Shown in pieces: positions 35,087-43,300 of a DNA stretch of 64,000 bases. Made by a program: the position numbers and the translations under genes. The stretch comes from R-RK-3 sp031399085 (GTDB taxonomy: Bacteria > Pseudomonadota > Alphaproteobacteria > Rhizobiales > Rhodomicrobiaceae). The stretch spans positions 70,954 through 134,953 of the forward strand of contig JANNOQ010000099.1 of assembly GCA_031399085.1 (NCBI GenBank), in the 5' to 3' direction. Below the pieces are notes generated by a model, which made no database searches, was not told where the DNA came from, and saw nothing but the letters and a program-made list of their open reading frames with translations. The first letter of the stretch is position 1; each line of letters opens with the position of its first letter.

Positions 35087-35731
35087 ATGGGCGAATATTA
35101 CGCGTGGGCGGCAACCGGCCTGGTGGCGGGATTGGAGTCTTGGTCGGAGCCGGATTTCGGCTCTGAAGCCGTGCCGACGGGCGAAGGCGCGGGCGCGGTC
35201 AGAATTGCCTCGAGAATGGTGGAGCGGCAGCGGTTGCTGCTGCGCCAGCGCGACGGGCGCGACATCGAGGTTAGCCTTCTCGACAGCGGCTTGATGCTGC
35301 GCAACGGCCATGCGGTAACGGCGGTTTGGGCGGCGCTGAAGGGCGCCCCGCACGGCTATTGCGTGCACCTTGACAATCACACTACCGGCGCGGAGGCGCG
35401 GCTGCCTCACAACATCAAGCTCATCCGGCCCCAGGTCAGCCTGCGGCGTACCGCGAAGTTCGGCTTGCTCGCAACGCTGCCGGCCGCCCTCGCGATGCTG
35501 CTGTGGTTGCTCATCCCCGGCAGCGCTGAAAAGATTAACAATAGTAGCGTTATTCTCGGCGCGACAATTGCGATGGTGATCTTATTCGCCGTCGGCATCG
35601 TCATCGCCAAGGTAGTCCTCGATTATCTCCAGGCCGATGACGACCAGAAGATCTGGCAGGCGGTGGACGAAGTGGTCGGGCAGGTGCGCACAGCGCTTCG
35701 CCAACCGGCACGGCCCCGCCCTCGCGCTTAG
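35087..35731 (+). CDS. Hypothetical protein with two C-terminal membrane helices
   Basis: The 214-residue protein was not recognised. Residues 1-120 are soluble and contain RMVERQRLLLRQRDGRDIEV and SLLDSGLMLRNGHAVTAVW, and helices at about 124-143 and 155-177 are followed by a charged tail (DYLQADDDQKIWQAVDE) and an Arg/Pro-rich end. GGGCAGAG precedes the ATG. It stands alone between a small membrane protein gene and a mosaic repeat, so context gives no clue to function. Confidence 0.65.
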   Translation: MGEYYAWAATGLVAGLESWSEPDFGSEAVPTGEGAGAVRIASRMVERQRLLLRQRDGRDIEVSLLDSGLMLRNGHAVTAVWAALKGAPHGYCVHLDNHTTGAEARLPHNIKLIRPQVSLRRTAKFGLLATLPAALAMLLWLLIPGSAEKINNSSVILGATIAMVILFAVGIVIAKVVLDYLQADDDQKIWQAVDEVVGQVRTALRQPARPRPRA

Positions 35732-35826
35732 AGCACGATCGGGAAAAGTGGACGCCGGTTTTCCCGAAAAATCGTCCGAAAACATAAGAGTCTAGAGCGG
35801 GATCATTCAAAGCGATTGATCGTGCT
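35730..35826. repeat. Rhizobiales-type intergenic mosaic repeat
   Basis: This 97-base element has perfect 9-bp terminal inverted repeats, AGCACGATC at 35732-35740 and GATCGTGCT at 35818-35826. Inside is a second hairpin, CGGGAAAA (35740-35747) with TTTTCCCG (35759-35766), followed by TCTAGAGCGGGATCATT. The blocks look like those of short dispersed repeats common in Rhizobiales genomes; the family name was not checked. It fills the gap between two convergent genes. Confidence 0.75.
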
Positions 35827-35835
35827 GTCCGGTCT

Positions 35836-37488
35836 TTACTCTTGCCCCGCGCTACGTCCTTGTCGCTCGCGCAGGAAAAACAGGCCGACAACAAAGGTCA
35901 TCAGCGCAACGCCGATCGGATACCAAAGCCCATAGTAAATATTGCCCGACGCCGCGACCATCGCCGTGGCGACGAGCGGCAGCAATCCGCCGAACCAGCC
36001 ATTGCCGATGTGATAGGGCAGCGACAAGGATGTATAGCGGATGCGCGTGGGGAACATATCGACAAGGAAGGCGGCCATCGGCCCATAGACCATGCAAACA
36101 TACAGCATCATCAACACGAGCAAGGCGAGGACCAGCGGAGTGTTCATTTTGGCAAGGTCGGCTTTCAGCGGATAGCCCTGGATGCTGAGCGCTAAGAGAA
36201 TGTTTTCCTTGCGGTTTTTGCTTTCCCAATCGTCGATGGGCAATTCGAGCAGATTTCCGACCTTAATCGTGCCCGTAGCGCCGGGTCTGTCCACGGTTTG
36301 GAACGAAAGGCCGAGCTTGGTCAAATAGTCCTTGGCGCGGTCGCAATCGGAGAACTCGGTCCAGGGGACGACGAAAATGTGGAAGTTGCATGTATTTGCA
36401 TCGGTCGTCACCGTGACCTTGGTGTTGCGCTGAAATGCTGCCAGATCGGGATTGACCGCCTCGGTCAGCGCCGAAAAGATCGGGATATAGGTCAGCGCCG
36501 CGAGCAAACAGCCGGTTAGGATGATCGGTTTGCGCCCAATCTTGTCCGACAGCCAGCCGAACAGCACGAAGAACGGCGTGCTGACAATCAGGGCGATCAT
36601 CATGATCTTGTAGGCGGCGTCGTAATCAATCTTCAGTGTGATTTGCAGAAAGAATAGGGCGTAGAACTGTCCGGTGTACCAAACCACCCCTTGCCCCGCC
36701 GTGGCGCCGAGCAGCGCGACCAGCACATACCAGCCATTGGGATATTTGAAGAAACTTTCGGAAATCGGCGCCTTGGAGATTTCGCCCGCTTCCTTCATAT
36801 GCTGGTAAAGCGGCGATTCATTAAGTCTCAGCCTGATATAGGCTGAAAATACCAAAAGCACGATGGAGATCAGGAAGGGAATCCGCCAGCCCCAGATCTT
36901 GAACTGATCTTCGGGGATCAGCGACCGGCAGACGACGATGACGAGGAGGGACAGAAAAAAACCGACCGTAGCGGTGGTTTGGATCCAGCTTGTCGCCCGG
37001 CCGCGCTGCGCCACGGGGGTGTGTTCAGCGACATAGGTTGCCGCGCCGCCATATTCGCCGCCGAGCGCGAAGCCCTGCGCCAGGCGCAGCAGCACGAGCA
37101 TGAACGGCGCGACCCACCCGATATCATCGTAAGTCGGAAGCAAGCCCACCGCGAAGGTCGAGACGCCCATCAGCACGATGGTGATGAGGAAGGCGTATTT
37201 GCGCCCCATCTGATCGCCAATGCGGCCGAAGAAGATTGCCCCAAAAGGCCGGATCAGAAAGCCGGCGGCATAGGTCGCCAAAGCCGAAAGCAAAGCGGCG
37301 GTGTCGTTGCCGGGCGGGAAAAACAGCGAAGCAAAGAATGGCGCCAGAGTGGCATAGAGGTAGAAATCATACCACTCGAAGATCGTGCCGAGCGATGATG
37401 CAAAGACCACTTTCCGGTGCTCGGCCGGACTGACGAAGACGATGGCCGGGCGCTTTGCCGAACGTTCAGCCGCAACGAAACGCATCAC
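35836..37488 (-). CDS. MFS transporter of the metabolite:H+ symporter type with a large internal insert
   Basis: The 550-residue inner-membrane protein has the MHS signatures ASSLGTIFEWYDFYLYATLA, IGRIGDQMGRKYAF-type loop (GRIGDQMGRK), RLAQGFALGGEYGGAATYVAE and, in the second half, GWLSDKIGRKPIIL. It is about 100 residues longer than typical ProP/ShiA-like members because residues about 341-450 form a soluble insert between membrane helices, containing two cysteines (NTCNFHIF, DCDRAK). Substrates in the family include dicarboxylates, shikimate and osmolytes; this one is unknown. The frame is intact on both sides of the insert. Confidence 0.88.
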   Translation of the reverse strand: MMRFVAAERSAKRPAIVFVSPAEHRKVVFASSLGTIFEWYDFYLYATLAPFFASLFFPPGNDTAALLSALATYAAGFLIRPFGAIFFGRIGDQMGRKYAFLITIVLMGVSTFAVGLLPTYDDIGWVAPFMLVLLRLAQGFALGGEYGGAATYVAEHTPVAQRGRATSWIQTTATVGFFLSLLVIVVCRSLIPEDQFKIWGWRIPFLISIVLLVFSAYIRLRLNESPLYQHMKEAGEISKAPISESFFKYPNGWYVLVALLGATAGQGVVWYTGQFYALFFLQITLKIDYDAAYKIMMIALIVSTPFFVLFGWLSDKIGRKPIILTGCLLAALTYIPIFSALTEAVNPDLAAFQRNTKVTVTTDANTCNFHIFVVPWTEFSDCDRAKDYLTKLGLSFQTVDRPGATGTIKVGNLLELPIDDWESKNRKENILLALSIQGYPLKADLAKMNTPLVLALLVLMMLYVCMVYGPMAAFLVDMFPTRIRYTSLSLPYHIGNGWFGGLLPLVATAMVAASGNIYYGLWYPIGVALMTFVVGLFFLRERQGRSAGQE

Positions 37489-37688
37489 CCTTCCCCCAAC
37501 GCGCTGGTGGAGGGCCTACGCAAAACCCCTATATACAACGATTATTGTTCCACCCAGCCCAATCGCGAGGCCAACTTATAGGATCGGCGGGTTATTGGCC
37601 AGCGCTCAATAGCGCCGCCGGCACACTCATTTCCGTCGAATTTTAAGGACGAAACTCTTCGGCTTTATTGCCTGCCATTGCCGCAACC

Positions 37689-38174
37689 CTACACGACTTC
37701 AACGCCCTTATAGCGTGCAAAAATCCTGTTGGCGCCCGCGCCGAACAGAACGACGTCGTAAATGTCCGGATCGCTACCCTCCATCTCCATTCCGGGTGAA
37801 CCGATTGGCATTCCAGGAACGGCCAGTCCCTTGCCTTCCGGCTTTTCGCTGATGAGACGCAGAATGGCCGGCGCGGGCACATGCCCTTCGATGACGTAGC
37901 CACCGACTTGCGCCGTATGGCAGGAGGCCAGCTCAGCAGGCACGCCGAGCCTGAGTTTTACGGCCTGAAGGCTCGATGTCTCGATAATTTCGACAGCAAA
38001 TCCGGCTTTGCGGAGATGATCCACCCAGGCGCCGCAGCAGCCGCAATTTGGGTCTTTGTTGACCGTGACGAGGGGCAGCGTATCGGCCGCGACGGGGCTG
38101 AGTAGGCCCAGCCCAGCCAGCGCCGCCGTGGCGAGAAGGGTTCGGCGCGAGAGGTGTGCGGTTGCATGAGACAT
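37689..38174 (-). CDS. DUF411 metal-binding secreted protein
   Basis: The 161-residue protein has a Tat-like signal (HLSRRTLLATAALAGLGLL) and a DUF411 domain: VNKDPNCGCCGAWVDHLRKA with Cys 44, 46 and 47, then LASCHTAQVGGYVIEGHVPA and VPGMPIGSPGMEM. DUF411 proteins are thioredoxin-like, often found with copper-resistance genes, and the cysteine and methionine content supports copper binding. The start is ATG 38174 with GGAAG upstream; the ATG at 38186 is an alternative. A decayed copper ATPase remnant lies about 110 bases away on the other strand, in keeping with a former copper locus. Confidence 0.87.
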   Translation of the reverse strand: MSHATAHLSRRTLLATAALAGLGLLSPVAADTLPLVTVNKDPNCGCCGAWVDHLRKAGFAVEIIETSSLQAVKLRLGVPAELASCHTAQVGGYVIEGHVPAPAILRLISEKPEGKGLAVPGMPIGSPGMEMEGSDPDIYDVVLFGAGANRIFARYKGVEVV

Positions 38175-38284
38175 GGTTGCTTCCATTCGTTCGGAATTGC
38201 AAAATTGCCGTGAGCGCGCGGGGAGCATGATGAGCCGAAGTGACATTTGCTCCCTCGGTTGCGGAAAAGGCGCCCCTTCTTGAC

Positions 38285-38607
38285 ATCGAGGTGATTGAGG
38301 AGGAAATCCTGCCCTAGGACAAGGCGAAAATCGTCGCGTGCGCTGCCACGAGGACGCATCGTGGCAATGGCGGGTGACGGCGTGACCCCGCTAACGGCCG
38401 ATCTGGCGGGGATCGTGCGGGCGCGGCGGCTGTCGGCGGCGGTGATGCAGAATATCCGGCAGAATTGTTTTTCGCGTTTGCTTACAACGCGGCAGGGGTG
38501 CCGATCGCGGCGGGGTGCTGTATCCGCTGATCGGGCTGTTGCTGTCGCCGATGATCGCGGCGGCGGCGATGTCGCTGTCGAGCGTGAGTGTGATTGAAAT
38601 GCGTTGA
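38285..38607 (+). pseudogene. Degenerate 3' remnant of a copper-translocating P-type ATPase (CopA-like)
   Basis: Reading across frames recovers the C-terminal part of a CopA-type ATPase. EVIEEEILP is followed by a TAG at 38315-38317 where Glu is expected, then DKAKIV; after a frame change GRIVAMAGDGV (38352 on) joins directly to DLAGIVRARRLSAAVMQNIRQ, missing about 30 codons that should hold NDAPALA and the following helix. A further single-base loss before FFAFAYNAAGVPIAAG and another before VLYPLIGLLLSPMIAAAAMS restore the native reading to a TGA at 38605. So one nonsense codon, an internal deletion and three frame changes are present. The upstream two thirds of the gene is absent. Confidence 0.85.
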
Positions 38608-38655
38608 GGTTGAGGACGGTGGGGATTTGAGGACGACGCAAAAGCCAGCAGCGAA

Positions 38656-39117
38656 TCAGAAAATATCAGAAGCCGCGTCGAGGCGACGAATTGCAGCGAG
38701 GTGCGCCTCAAGCCTAAGCCGAATGTCTTTATAAACATCCGCTGCCTTTGCATATTTCTTTGTGCTGCCAACATAATTGGCAGCAATGCGGCCGAGTTCA
38801 CCGTTTTTCAGCGCCGTGTTTGCCTTCATCTCAGAAATAACCGCCTCCATTTGGGCTCGATTTTTGACGGAGTCGGCAAGCTTTGATACATAATAACCTA
38901 CCAGTTCTTCATTGACCTGTCGATGCTTTGGGGCGGTTTTGACATTTTGACTAAGCAAATCAATTTTTTTGCAGAACTCTGCAACAGTCAACTCATCAAA
39001 ATTCGCAAGACACGCGTTAACGCGGTTCAGTTCCGACAGCGCGCTTTTGCTAGCCTGCATGCGCGCGAGCATTTCCTCTAAGTTCGAGAACACCCTGCGC
39101 AACTCTGCGATTTGCAT
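38656..39117 (-). CDS. Helical hypothetical protein, partner of the ParA-like ATPase
   Basis: The 153-residue protein was not recognised. It is predicted to be almost all helical, with heptad-like segments (ELRRVFSNLEEMLARMQASK and AQMEAVISEMKANTALKNGE) and no membrane helix or signal. AAGGTG lies about seven bases before ATG 39117, and the start lies inside the last 68 bases of the ATPase gene in another frame, so the two are translationally linked. Codon use is noticeably less GC-rich than in neighbouring genes, suggesting joint acquisition with the ATPase gene. Confidence 0.7.
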   Translation of the reverse strand: MQIAELRRVFSNLEEMLARMQASKSALSELNRVNACLANFDELTVAEFCKKIDLLSQNVKTAPKHRQVNEELVGYYVSKLADSVKNRAQMEAVISEMKANTALKNGELGRIAANYVGSTKKYAKAADVYKDIRLRLEAHLAAIRRLDAASDIF

Positions 39118-40288
39118 GCAATTCACCTTCTGGTGTTTGCCTATCCTGAATGCCAATTTCAGACAGGACGTAATTCCCGAGCTTCGAAAACATTTCCATG
39201 ATGATTGCGTCGTTGGGCTTAGGAGTTTCGTCGAAAATCATCAGGTCCTCGCCCTCACTATGCAGCAGGGCGACCTTATGCATAATTGGCAGACCCTCAA
39301 GGACTTTTACAGGTTCATACTGTCCGCGAGCGCGGTTAACTCGGCGTCCATAACGTCCGTTTAGCTCTCCTTTTAGATAAGAGAGTGCCTGACTTTCCCG
39401 GTTATTGTAAATGCCACGCTGTTGGACCTTGGATGGAACAACGCCAAGCATCTTAAACGAAAGTTCCAATTTGTCGCGGAAGTCGAGGAACATTTCGACC
39501 GACCTAAGGACTGCACGGCTGGAAACGGTGTCCAAGATGGTGGGCATTAGCACATGGGAGGCGGCGCAAAGCGCGTTAGCCGTGGCCGCGCAAATCCGAG
39601 GGGGGGTATCGATAATCACAACGTCGAAGTTAGTTCTAACGTATGCCGAAGAGAGATAGTTGCGCGTATTGAAGCGGATGTCGTCTTTTCGGATGCCCGT
39701 TAGCCACTGATAGATGAGGTGGCTGTCAATCCGACTCAGATCAGCCTCAGCGGGATGAACCTGTGAACTGCGAAAAGAAAGCCCAAGTGGATGAGGTTTG
39801 GGAATGAGCTTTGACCCCTGAAGTATATGATGCGCGCTGAATGTAAGTTGTTCGGGATCTGCATACGGGACAATATCAGTCAGGGATCCCTGGTAGTCGT
39901 AATCAATAAGTAGGACACGAAGGTCAACTTTATCGAAATAAGCGGCCATATTGGCCGCGATCATGGATTTACCTACGCCGCCTTTATAATTTGCAACAGC
40001 AATTACGGGGATAGTGCGAACCATTTTTTCTCTGTACGCTGTAACATCAGCGTTGGCAGGCTTTCTGCTCCAGAAAGCATCTGGATCTACCAAAACCTCA
40101 TGTATTTTCTCCTGAAATGCCCGTTTCCCCCAGTAGTACGCGTAGAAAACGGCGCCAAAGAAGCTAATAGCAACAGCGCATATTTTAATCCAATATATAT
40201 GTCCCACATCTTGTTCTTGGGACGAAATTATTACATTGGTAAAAGCTGTAATAAGTTCGATTATGGCTTTTCCGAATTCTTCCAACAT
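39050..40288 (-). CDS. Membrane-anchored ParA/MinD-family ATPase
   Basis: The 412-residue protein has a short N-terminal helix, one membrane segment (about residues 32-53, IYWIKICAVAISFFGAVFYA) and a cytosolic ParA/Soj-like domain: deviant Walker A NYKGGVGKS (100-108), IDYDYQGSLTDI where ParA has DxDPQGS, and Walker B VVIIDTPP (223-230). The helical tail continues to the overlapping start of the next gene. ParA-type ATPases dimerise on ATP and position DNA, proteins or complexes; a built-in membrane helix is unusual. The start is uncertain: ATG 40288 is given, but the frame is open to TTG 40423 and neither has a strong ribosome binding site. The region is comparatively AT-rich. Confidence 0.8.
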   Translation of the reverse strand: MLEEFGKAIIELITAFTNVIISSQEQDVGHIYWIKICAVAISFFGAVFYAYYWGKRAFQEKIHEVLVDPDAFWSRKPANADVTAYREKMVRTIPVIAVANYKGGVGKSMIAANMAAYFDKVDLRVLLIDYDYQGSLTDIVPYADPEQLTFSAHHILQGSKLIPKPHPLGLSFRSSQVHPAEADLSRIDSHLIYQWLTGIRKDDIRFNTRNYLSSAYVRTNFDVVIIDTPPRICAATANALCAASHVLMPTILDTVSSRAVLRSVEMFLDFRDKLELSFKMLGVVPSKVQQRGIYNNRESQALSYLKGELNGRYGRRVNRARGQYEPVKVLEGLPIMHKVALLHSEGEDLMIFDETPKPNDAIIMEMFSKLGNYVLSEIGIQDRQTPEGELHANRRVAQGVLELRGNARAHAG

Positions 40289-40554
40289 TAAACGCTGTAT
40301 CCCCACAATGTTTGAAACCAAATTCGAGTAGATTAAATAGATTGTACGAAGCTCAATAAACGTGAGAGCATCTGTGCAGTGCAACTGACCGTTCACAGTA
40401 TAGGTTGGGCGAGCGTGAATCAACGGAAGTTAAGCCCAGAGTCACGTTACACAATCGAATAAGGGGGATTGTCAAACCCCCACCCCCCACATTGACTTCC
40501 CACCCCTCCAATGCCAAACCCCTCCCACGTCACTCTTCACCACCGGAGGCACCC

Positions 40555-41313
40555 TTGGCCCGTTTGCAGGATCGTATCGCGCTGATCACCGGCGCAGGTG
40601 GCGGGCTGGGGCTGGCGATGGCGAAGCTGTTCGCCGCCGAGGGCGCGCATGTGGTGCTCTCCGATCTGAACGGTGAGGCCATCGAGGCCGGGGCGGCCGA
40701 GATCGCGGCGGCGGGCGGGCGCGCTTCGTTCGTGCGCGGCGACGTCACCCAGGAAGCCGACGTCAAGGCGATGATCGAGGCGGCCAGCCGCATTGGCGAC
40801 CGACTGCATGTGCTGGTCAACAATGCCGGCAACCTGCTGCGCGCCGATTTCCGCCATATGGACGACGCCGCCTGGGAGAGCGTGCTGAACCCGCATTTGT
40901 GGGGCACGATCCGCGTCACGCGCGCCAGCCTGCCGCTGCTGATCGCGGCGAAAGGCGGGTCGGTGGTGAACCTGTCGTCGATCATGGCGACGCAGCATTT
41001 GCGCCAGCTCTCTGCTTATTCGACCGCCAAGGCCGCCATTGCGGGCCTTTCGCGCAGCCTCGCGGTGGAACTCGCGCCCTACGGCATCCGCGTCAACTAT
41101 ATGTGCCCCGGCTTCATCCCGACGGCGCTGACCAACCGCTACACCGAGCACCCGCAGCTCTCCAAGGCGCTGCTGGCGCAAATGCCGCTGCGCCGCTTCG
41201 GCACGCCGGAGGAGGTCGCCAAGGTCGCGCTGTTCCTGGCCAGCGACGACAGCGCCTATACGACCGGCGAGGGGATCATGGTCGATGGCGGGATGAGCCT
41301 TAACCTCGCGTAA
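40555..41313 (+). CDS. Short-chain dehydrogenase/reductase (SDR) family oxidoreductase
   Basis: The 252-residue classical SDR has the dinucleotide motif TGAGGGLG (12-19), NNAG (89-92), catalytic Ser about 141-142, and YxxxK with Tyr155 and Lys159 (AYSTAKAAI). The C-terminal part PEEVAKVALFLASDDSAYTT then GEGIMVDGG is typical of FabG-like enzymes. The substrate is unknown. The start is TTG 40555, five bases after GGAGG (40545-40549), giving MARLQDRIALITGAGG; the frame is open upstream to 40405, but those residues are Pro/His-rich and out of character. Confidence 0.9.
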   Translation: MARLQDRIALITGAGGGLGLAMAKLFAAEGAHVVLSDLNGEAIEAGAAEIAAAGGRASFVRGDVTQEADVKAMIEAASRIGDRLHVLVNNAGNLLRADFRHMDDAAWESVLNPHLWGTIRVTRASLPLLIAAKGGSVVNLSSIMATQHLRQLSAYSTAKAAIAGLSRSLAVELAPYGIRVNYMCPGFIPTALTNRYTEHPQLSKALLAQMPLRRFGTPEEVAKVALFLASDDSAYTTGEGIMVDGGMSLNLA

Positions 41314-41431
41314 AGTTTACCGAATGTGACGCGCCGCGCGACGGCTGCCTCCTTCCAATCCGCGCGTCTGGACGCTATGACCGCGCCAGGGATTACCTGC
41401 TCGCGTCGCGCGACCACCAATTGGAGCCATC

Positions 41432-42034
41432 ATGATCAATCAAAGCGCAACGGCCATTCGCCGCGCCGTCTCCGCCTCGATCTTTGCCGCCGCGCTTGCG
41501 GTCAGCGGTGCCGCGTTCGCCGCCGAGACCTTTGTGTTCGATAAGGGCCACACCGAGATCCGTTTTTCCTGGAGCCATTTCGGCCTCAGTCGCATGTCCG
41601 GGCTGATCCTTGAATACGATGGCAGCTTGACGTTCGACGCCGCCGCGCCTGAGAACAGCGCGCTTGAACTCAAGGCCAATGCCGGGAGCCTGTGGACCCA
41701 TGTCGACGATTTGACGAAGCACTTGAAGGCTGCCGAGTTCTTCGATACCGCCAAATATCCCAACATCAGCTTCAAGACCACCAGGATCGAAAAAACCGGC
41801 GACAAAACTGGCAAGATCACGGGCGATCTCACGGTTAAGGGCGTGACCAAACCCGTCACCTTCGACACCAAACTGAACTTCCTCGGCAATCACCCCTATT
41901 ATAATAAGCCCTCGCTCGGATTTAGCGCCAAGGCGACGGTCAAGCGGTCGGATTTCAATCTGGGCGCTTTCGTTCCCGCCATCCCGGACGAGATCGAGAT
42001 CACCATCGAGACCGAATTGAATCAGAAGAGCTGA
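41432..42034 (+). CDS. YceI-family periplasmic protein
   Basis: The 200-residue protein has a signal peptide (SASIFAAALAVSGAAFA) followed by a YceI lipocalin-like domain: FVFDKGHTEIRFSWSHFGLS, DGSLTFD, HLKAAEFFDTAKYPNISFKT, GDLTVKGVTKPVTFD and ending in an IEIT strand. YceI proteins bind isoprenoid lipids such as polyprenyl quinones in a long barrel. GGAG lies five bases before ATG 41432. The gene is convergent with the YbdK-type ligase gene and separated by a possible hairpin. Confidence 0.93.
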   Translation: MINQSATAIRRAVSASIFAAALAVSGAAFAAETFVFDKGHTEIRFSWSHFGLSRMSGLILEYDGSLTFDAAAPENSALELKANAGSLWTHVDDLTKHLKAAEFFDTAKYPNISFKTTRIEKTGDKTGKITGDLTVKGVTKPVTFDTKLNFLGNHPYYNKPSLGFSAKATVKRSDFNLGAFVPAIPDEIEITIETELNQKS

Positions 42035-42049
42035 CAGACTTTTGATCCT

Positions 42050-42078
42050 GGCGGCGGCTAATCTGCCAGCCGGCCGCC
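42050..42078. terminator. Possible hairpin terminator between convergent YceI and YbdK-type genes
   Basis: GGCGGCGGCT (42050-42059) pairs with AGCCGGCCGCC (42068-42078) apart from one bulged G. No T run follows on either strand, so intrinsic termination is doubtful, but the hairpin lies in the 46-base convergent gap. Confidence 0.35.
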
Positions 42079-42080
42079 GC

Positions 42081-43274
42081 TTAACTTGGCGCAAGCGCCT
42101 CCGTGCCGCGGACCGTGTCGTCGACGAGAGCGTCGACCACCGCTTGCAGCGCTTCGTGCTCCCCGGCGCCCGCGTCCATCGCCTGTGTGTAGACCGCGAC
42201 CTGCCGTTCAGCGCTGGTGCCGCGTTCCGCGATCGTGCGGCTGTGTTCGACCTCGATCCGGCAGTTCAGCGCCTCGGCATCCTCGCGGATCAGCGCCAGA
42301 ATCTCGTCCAGCAGTTCGCGAAAATCCACCAACTCGCTCTTGCCGAAATCCACCAGCCCGTTGGTTACGCCGTAGCGCTGCGCCCGCCAGCGATTTTCCA
42401 TGATGAGGAAAGGCGAATAGGATCGCCAGCGCTGATTATGGCCGCGAAGGCGATAAAGCATCCGGCAAATGCACAGGAACATCGCGGCGATCGCAATGCC
42501 ATCTTCCAGCAACGGGCAGATGTCGGTAATGCGCATCTCCAGCGTCGGGAAACGGCTGGACGGGCGTAGATCCCACCAGATTTTTGTGCCGTCTTCGATC
42601 AGCTTGGAGTTCACCAGCACTTCGACGGTGCGCTGATACTCGGCATAGCTGACGAAAGTTTCCGGCAGGCCGGTGCGCGGCAACTCGTCGAAAATCGAGA
42701 GCCGAAAGGATTTGAGCCCTGTCTGGCGTCCTCGCCAAAAGGGCGATGAGGTGGACAGAGCGAGCAGATGCGGCAGGAAATAGCTCGCCTGGTTCATGAT
42801 GTCGATGCGCAGATCGTCGTCGTCGATGCCAACATGCACATGCATTCCACTGATCAGCATCCGCCGCGCGATCATTTGCAGATCGGCGGCGATCACGTGA
42901 TAGCGCTCCTTATCGGTGTGCTGCTGCGCGTCCCATTCGGCGAATGGATGCGTCGAGGCGGCTATCGGAGCAAGACCGTAGGGGGCGGCGCAGGCAGCGA
43001 TGGTCCGGCGCAGGTAGGCGAGATCTTCGCGCGCCTCCTTGACGGATTTGCAAACGCGCGTTCCGACCTCGATCTGCGCACGCATGAATTCGGGGGTGAC
43101 TTGGCCGCCGCGATCCCCCAAAGCTGCCTGGCATTCGCTCAGCAACTGTTTTGGCGGGTCCGCGACCAAATCGCGGGAGGTCTTTTCGACGAGGAGATAT
43201 TCTTCCTCGATGCCAAGAGTGAAACTCGGTTCTCGCAGGCTCATCAGAATGTCACGCATCACTGTCTTACTCAC
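42081..43274 (-). CDS. Carboxylate-amine ligase (YbdK/GCS2 family)
   Basis: The 397-residue protein belongs to the GCS2 family of glutamate-cysteine-ligase-like enzymes: TLGIEEEYLLVEKTSRDLV near the N terminus supplies the metal-binding glutamates, and later segments are SGMHVHVGIDDDDLRIDIMN, DLRPSSRFPTLEMRITDICP and ENRWRAQRYG. YbdK-type enzymes have weak gamma-glutamylcysteine synthesis activity in vitro; the physiological role is unclear. The start is uncertain: GTG 43274 is given, but ATG 43259 and ATG 43244 (giving MSLREPSF) are both plausible. Confidence 0.88.
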   Translation of the reverse strand: MSKTVMRDILMSLREPSFTLGIEEEYLLVEKTSRDLVADPPKQLLSECQAALGDRGGQVTPEFMRAQIEVGTRVCKSVKEAREDLAYLRRTIAACAAPYGLAPIAASTHPFAEWDAQQHTDKERYHVIAADLQMIARRMLISGMHVHVGIDDDDLRIDIMNQASYFLPHLLALSTSSPFWRGRQTGLKSFRLSIFDELPRTGLPETFVSYAEYQRTVEVLVNSKLIEDGTKIWWDLRPSSRFPTLEMRITDICPLLEDGIAIAAMFLCICRMLYRLRGHNQRWRSYSPFLIMENRWRAQRYGVTNGLVDFGKSELVDFRELLDEILALIREDAEALNCRIEVEHSRTIAERGTSAERQVAVYTQAMDAGAGEHEALQAVVDALVDDTVRGTEALAPS

Positions 43275-43300
43275 GCGAGACGTGAGCCACCCTGGTTACT

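Noticed and set aside
39601..39659. Short plus-strand frames opposite the ParA-like gene
   Set aside because: They lie opposite conserved ATPase motifs and have no signals of their own.
40424..40554. N-terminal extension of the SDR and a C-rich tract upstream
   Set aside because: The extension is Pro/His/Thr-rich and unlike SDR N termini; the well-placed GGAGG and TTG at 40555 give a normal protein.
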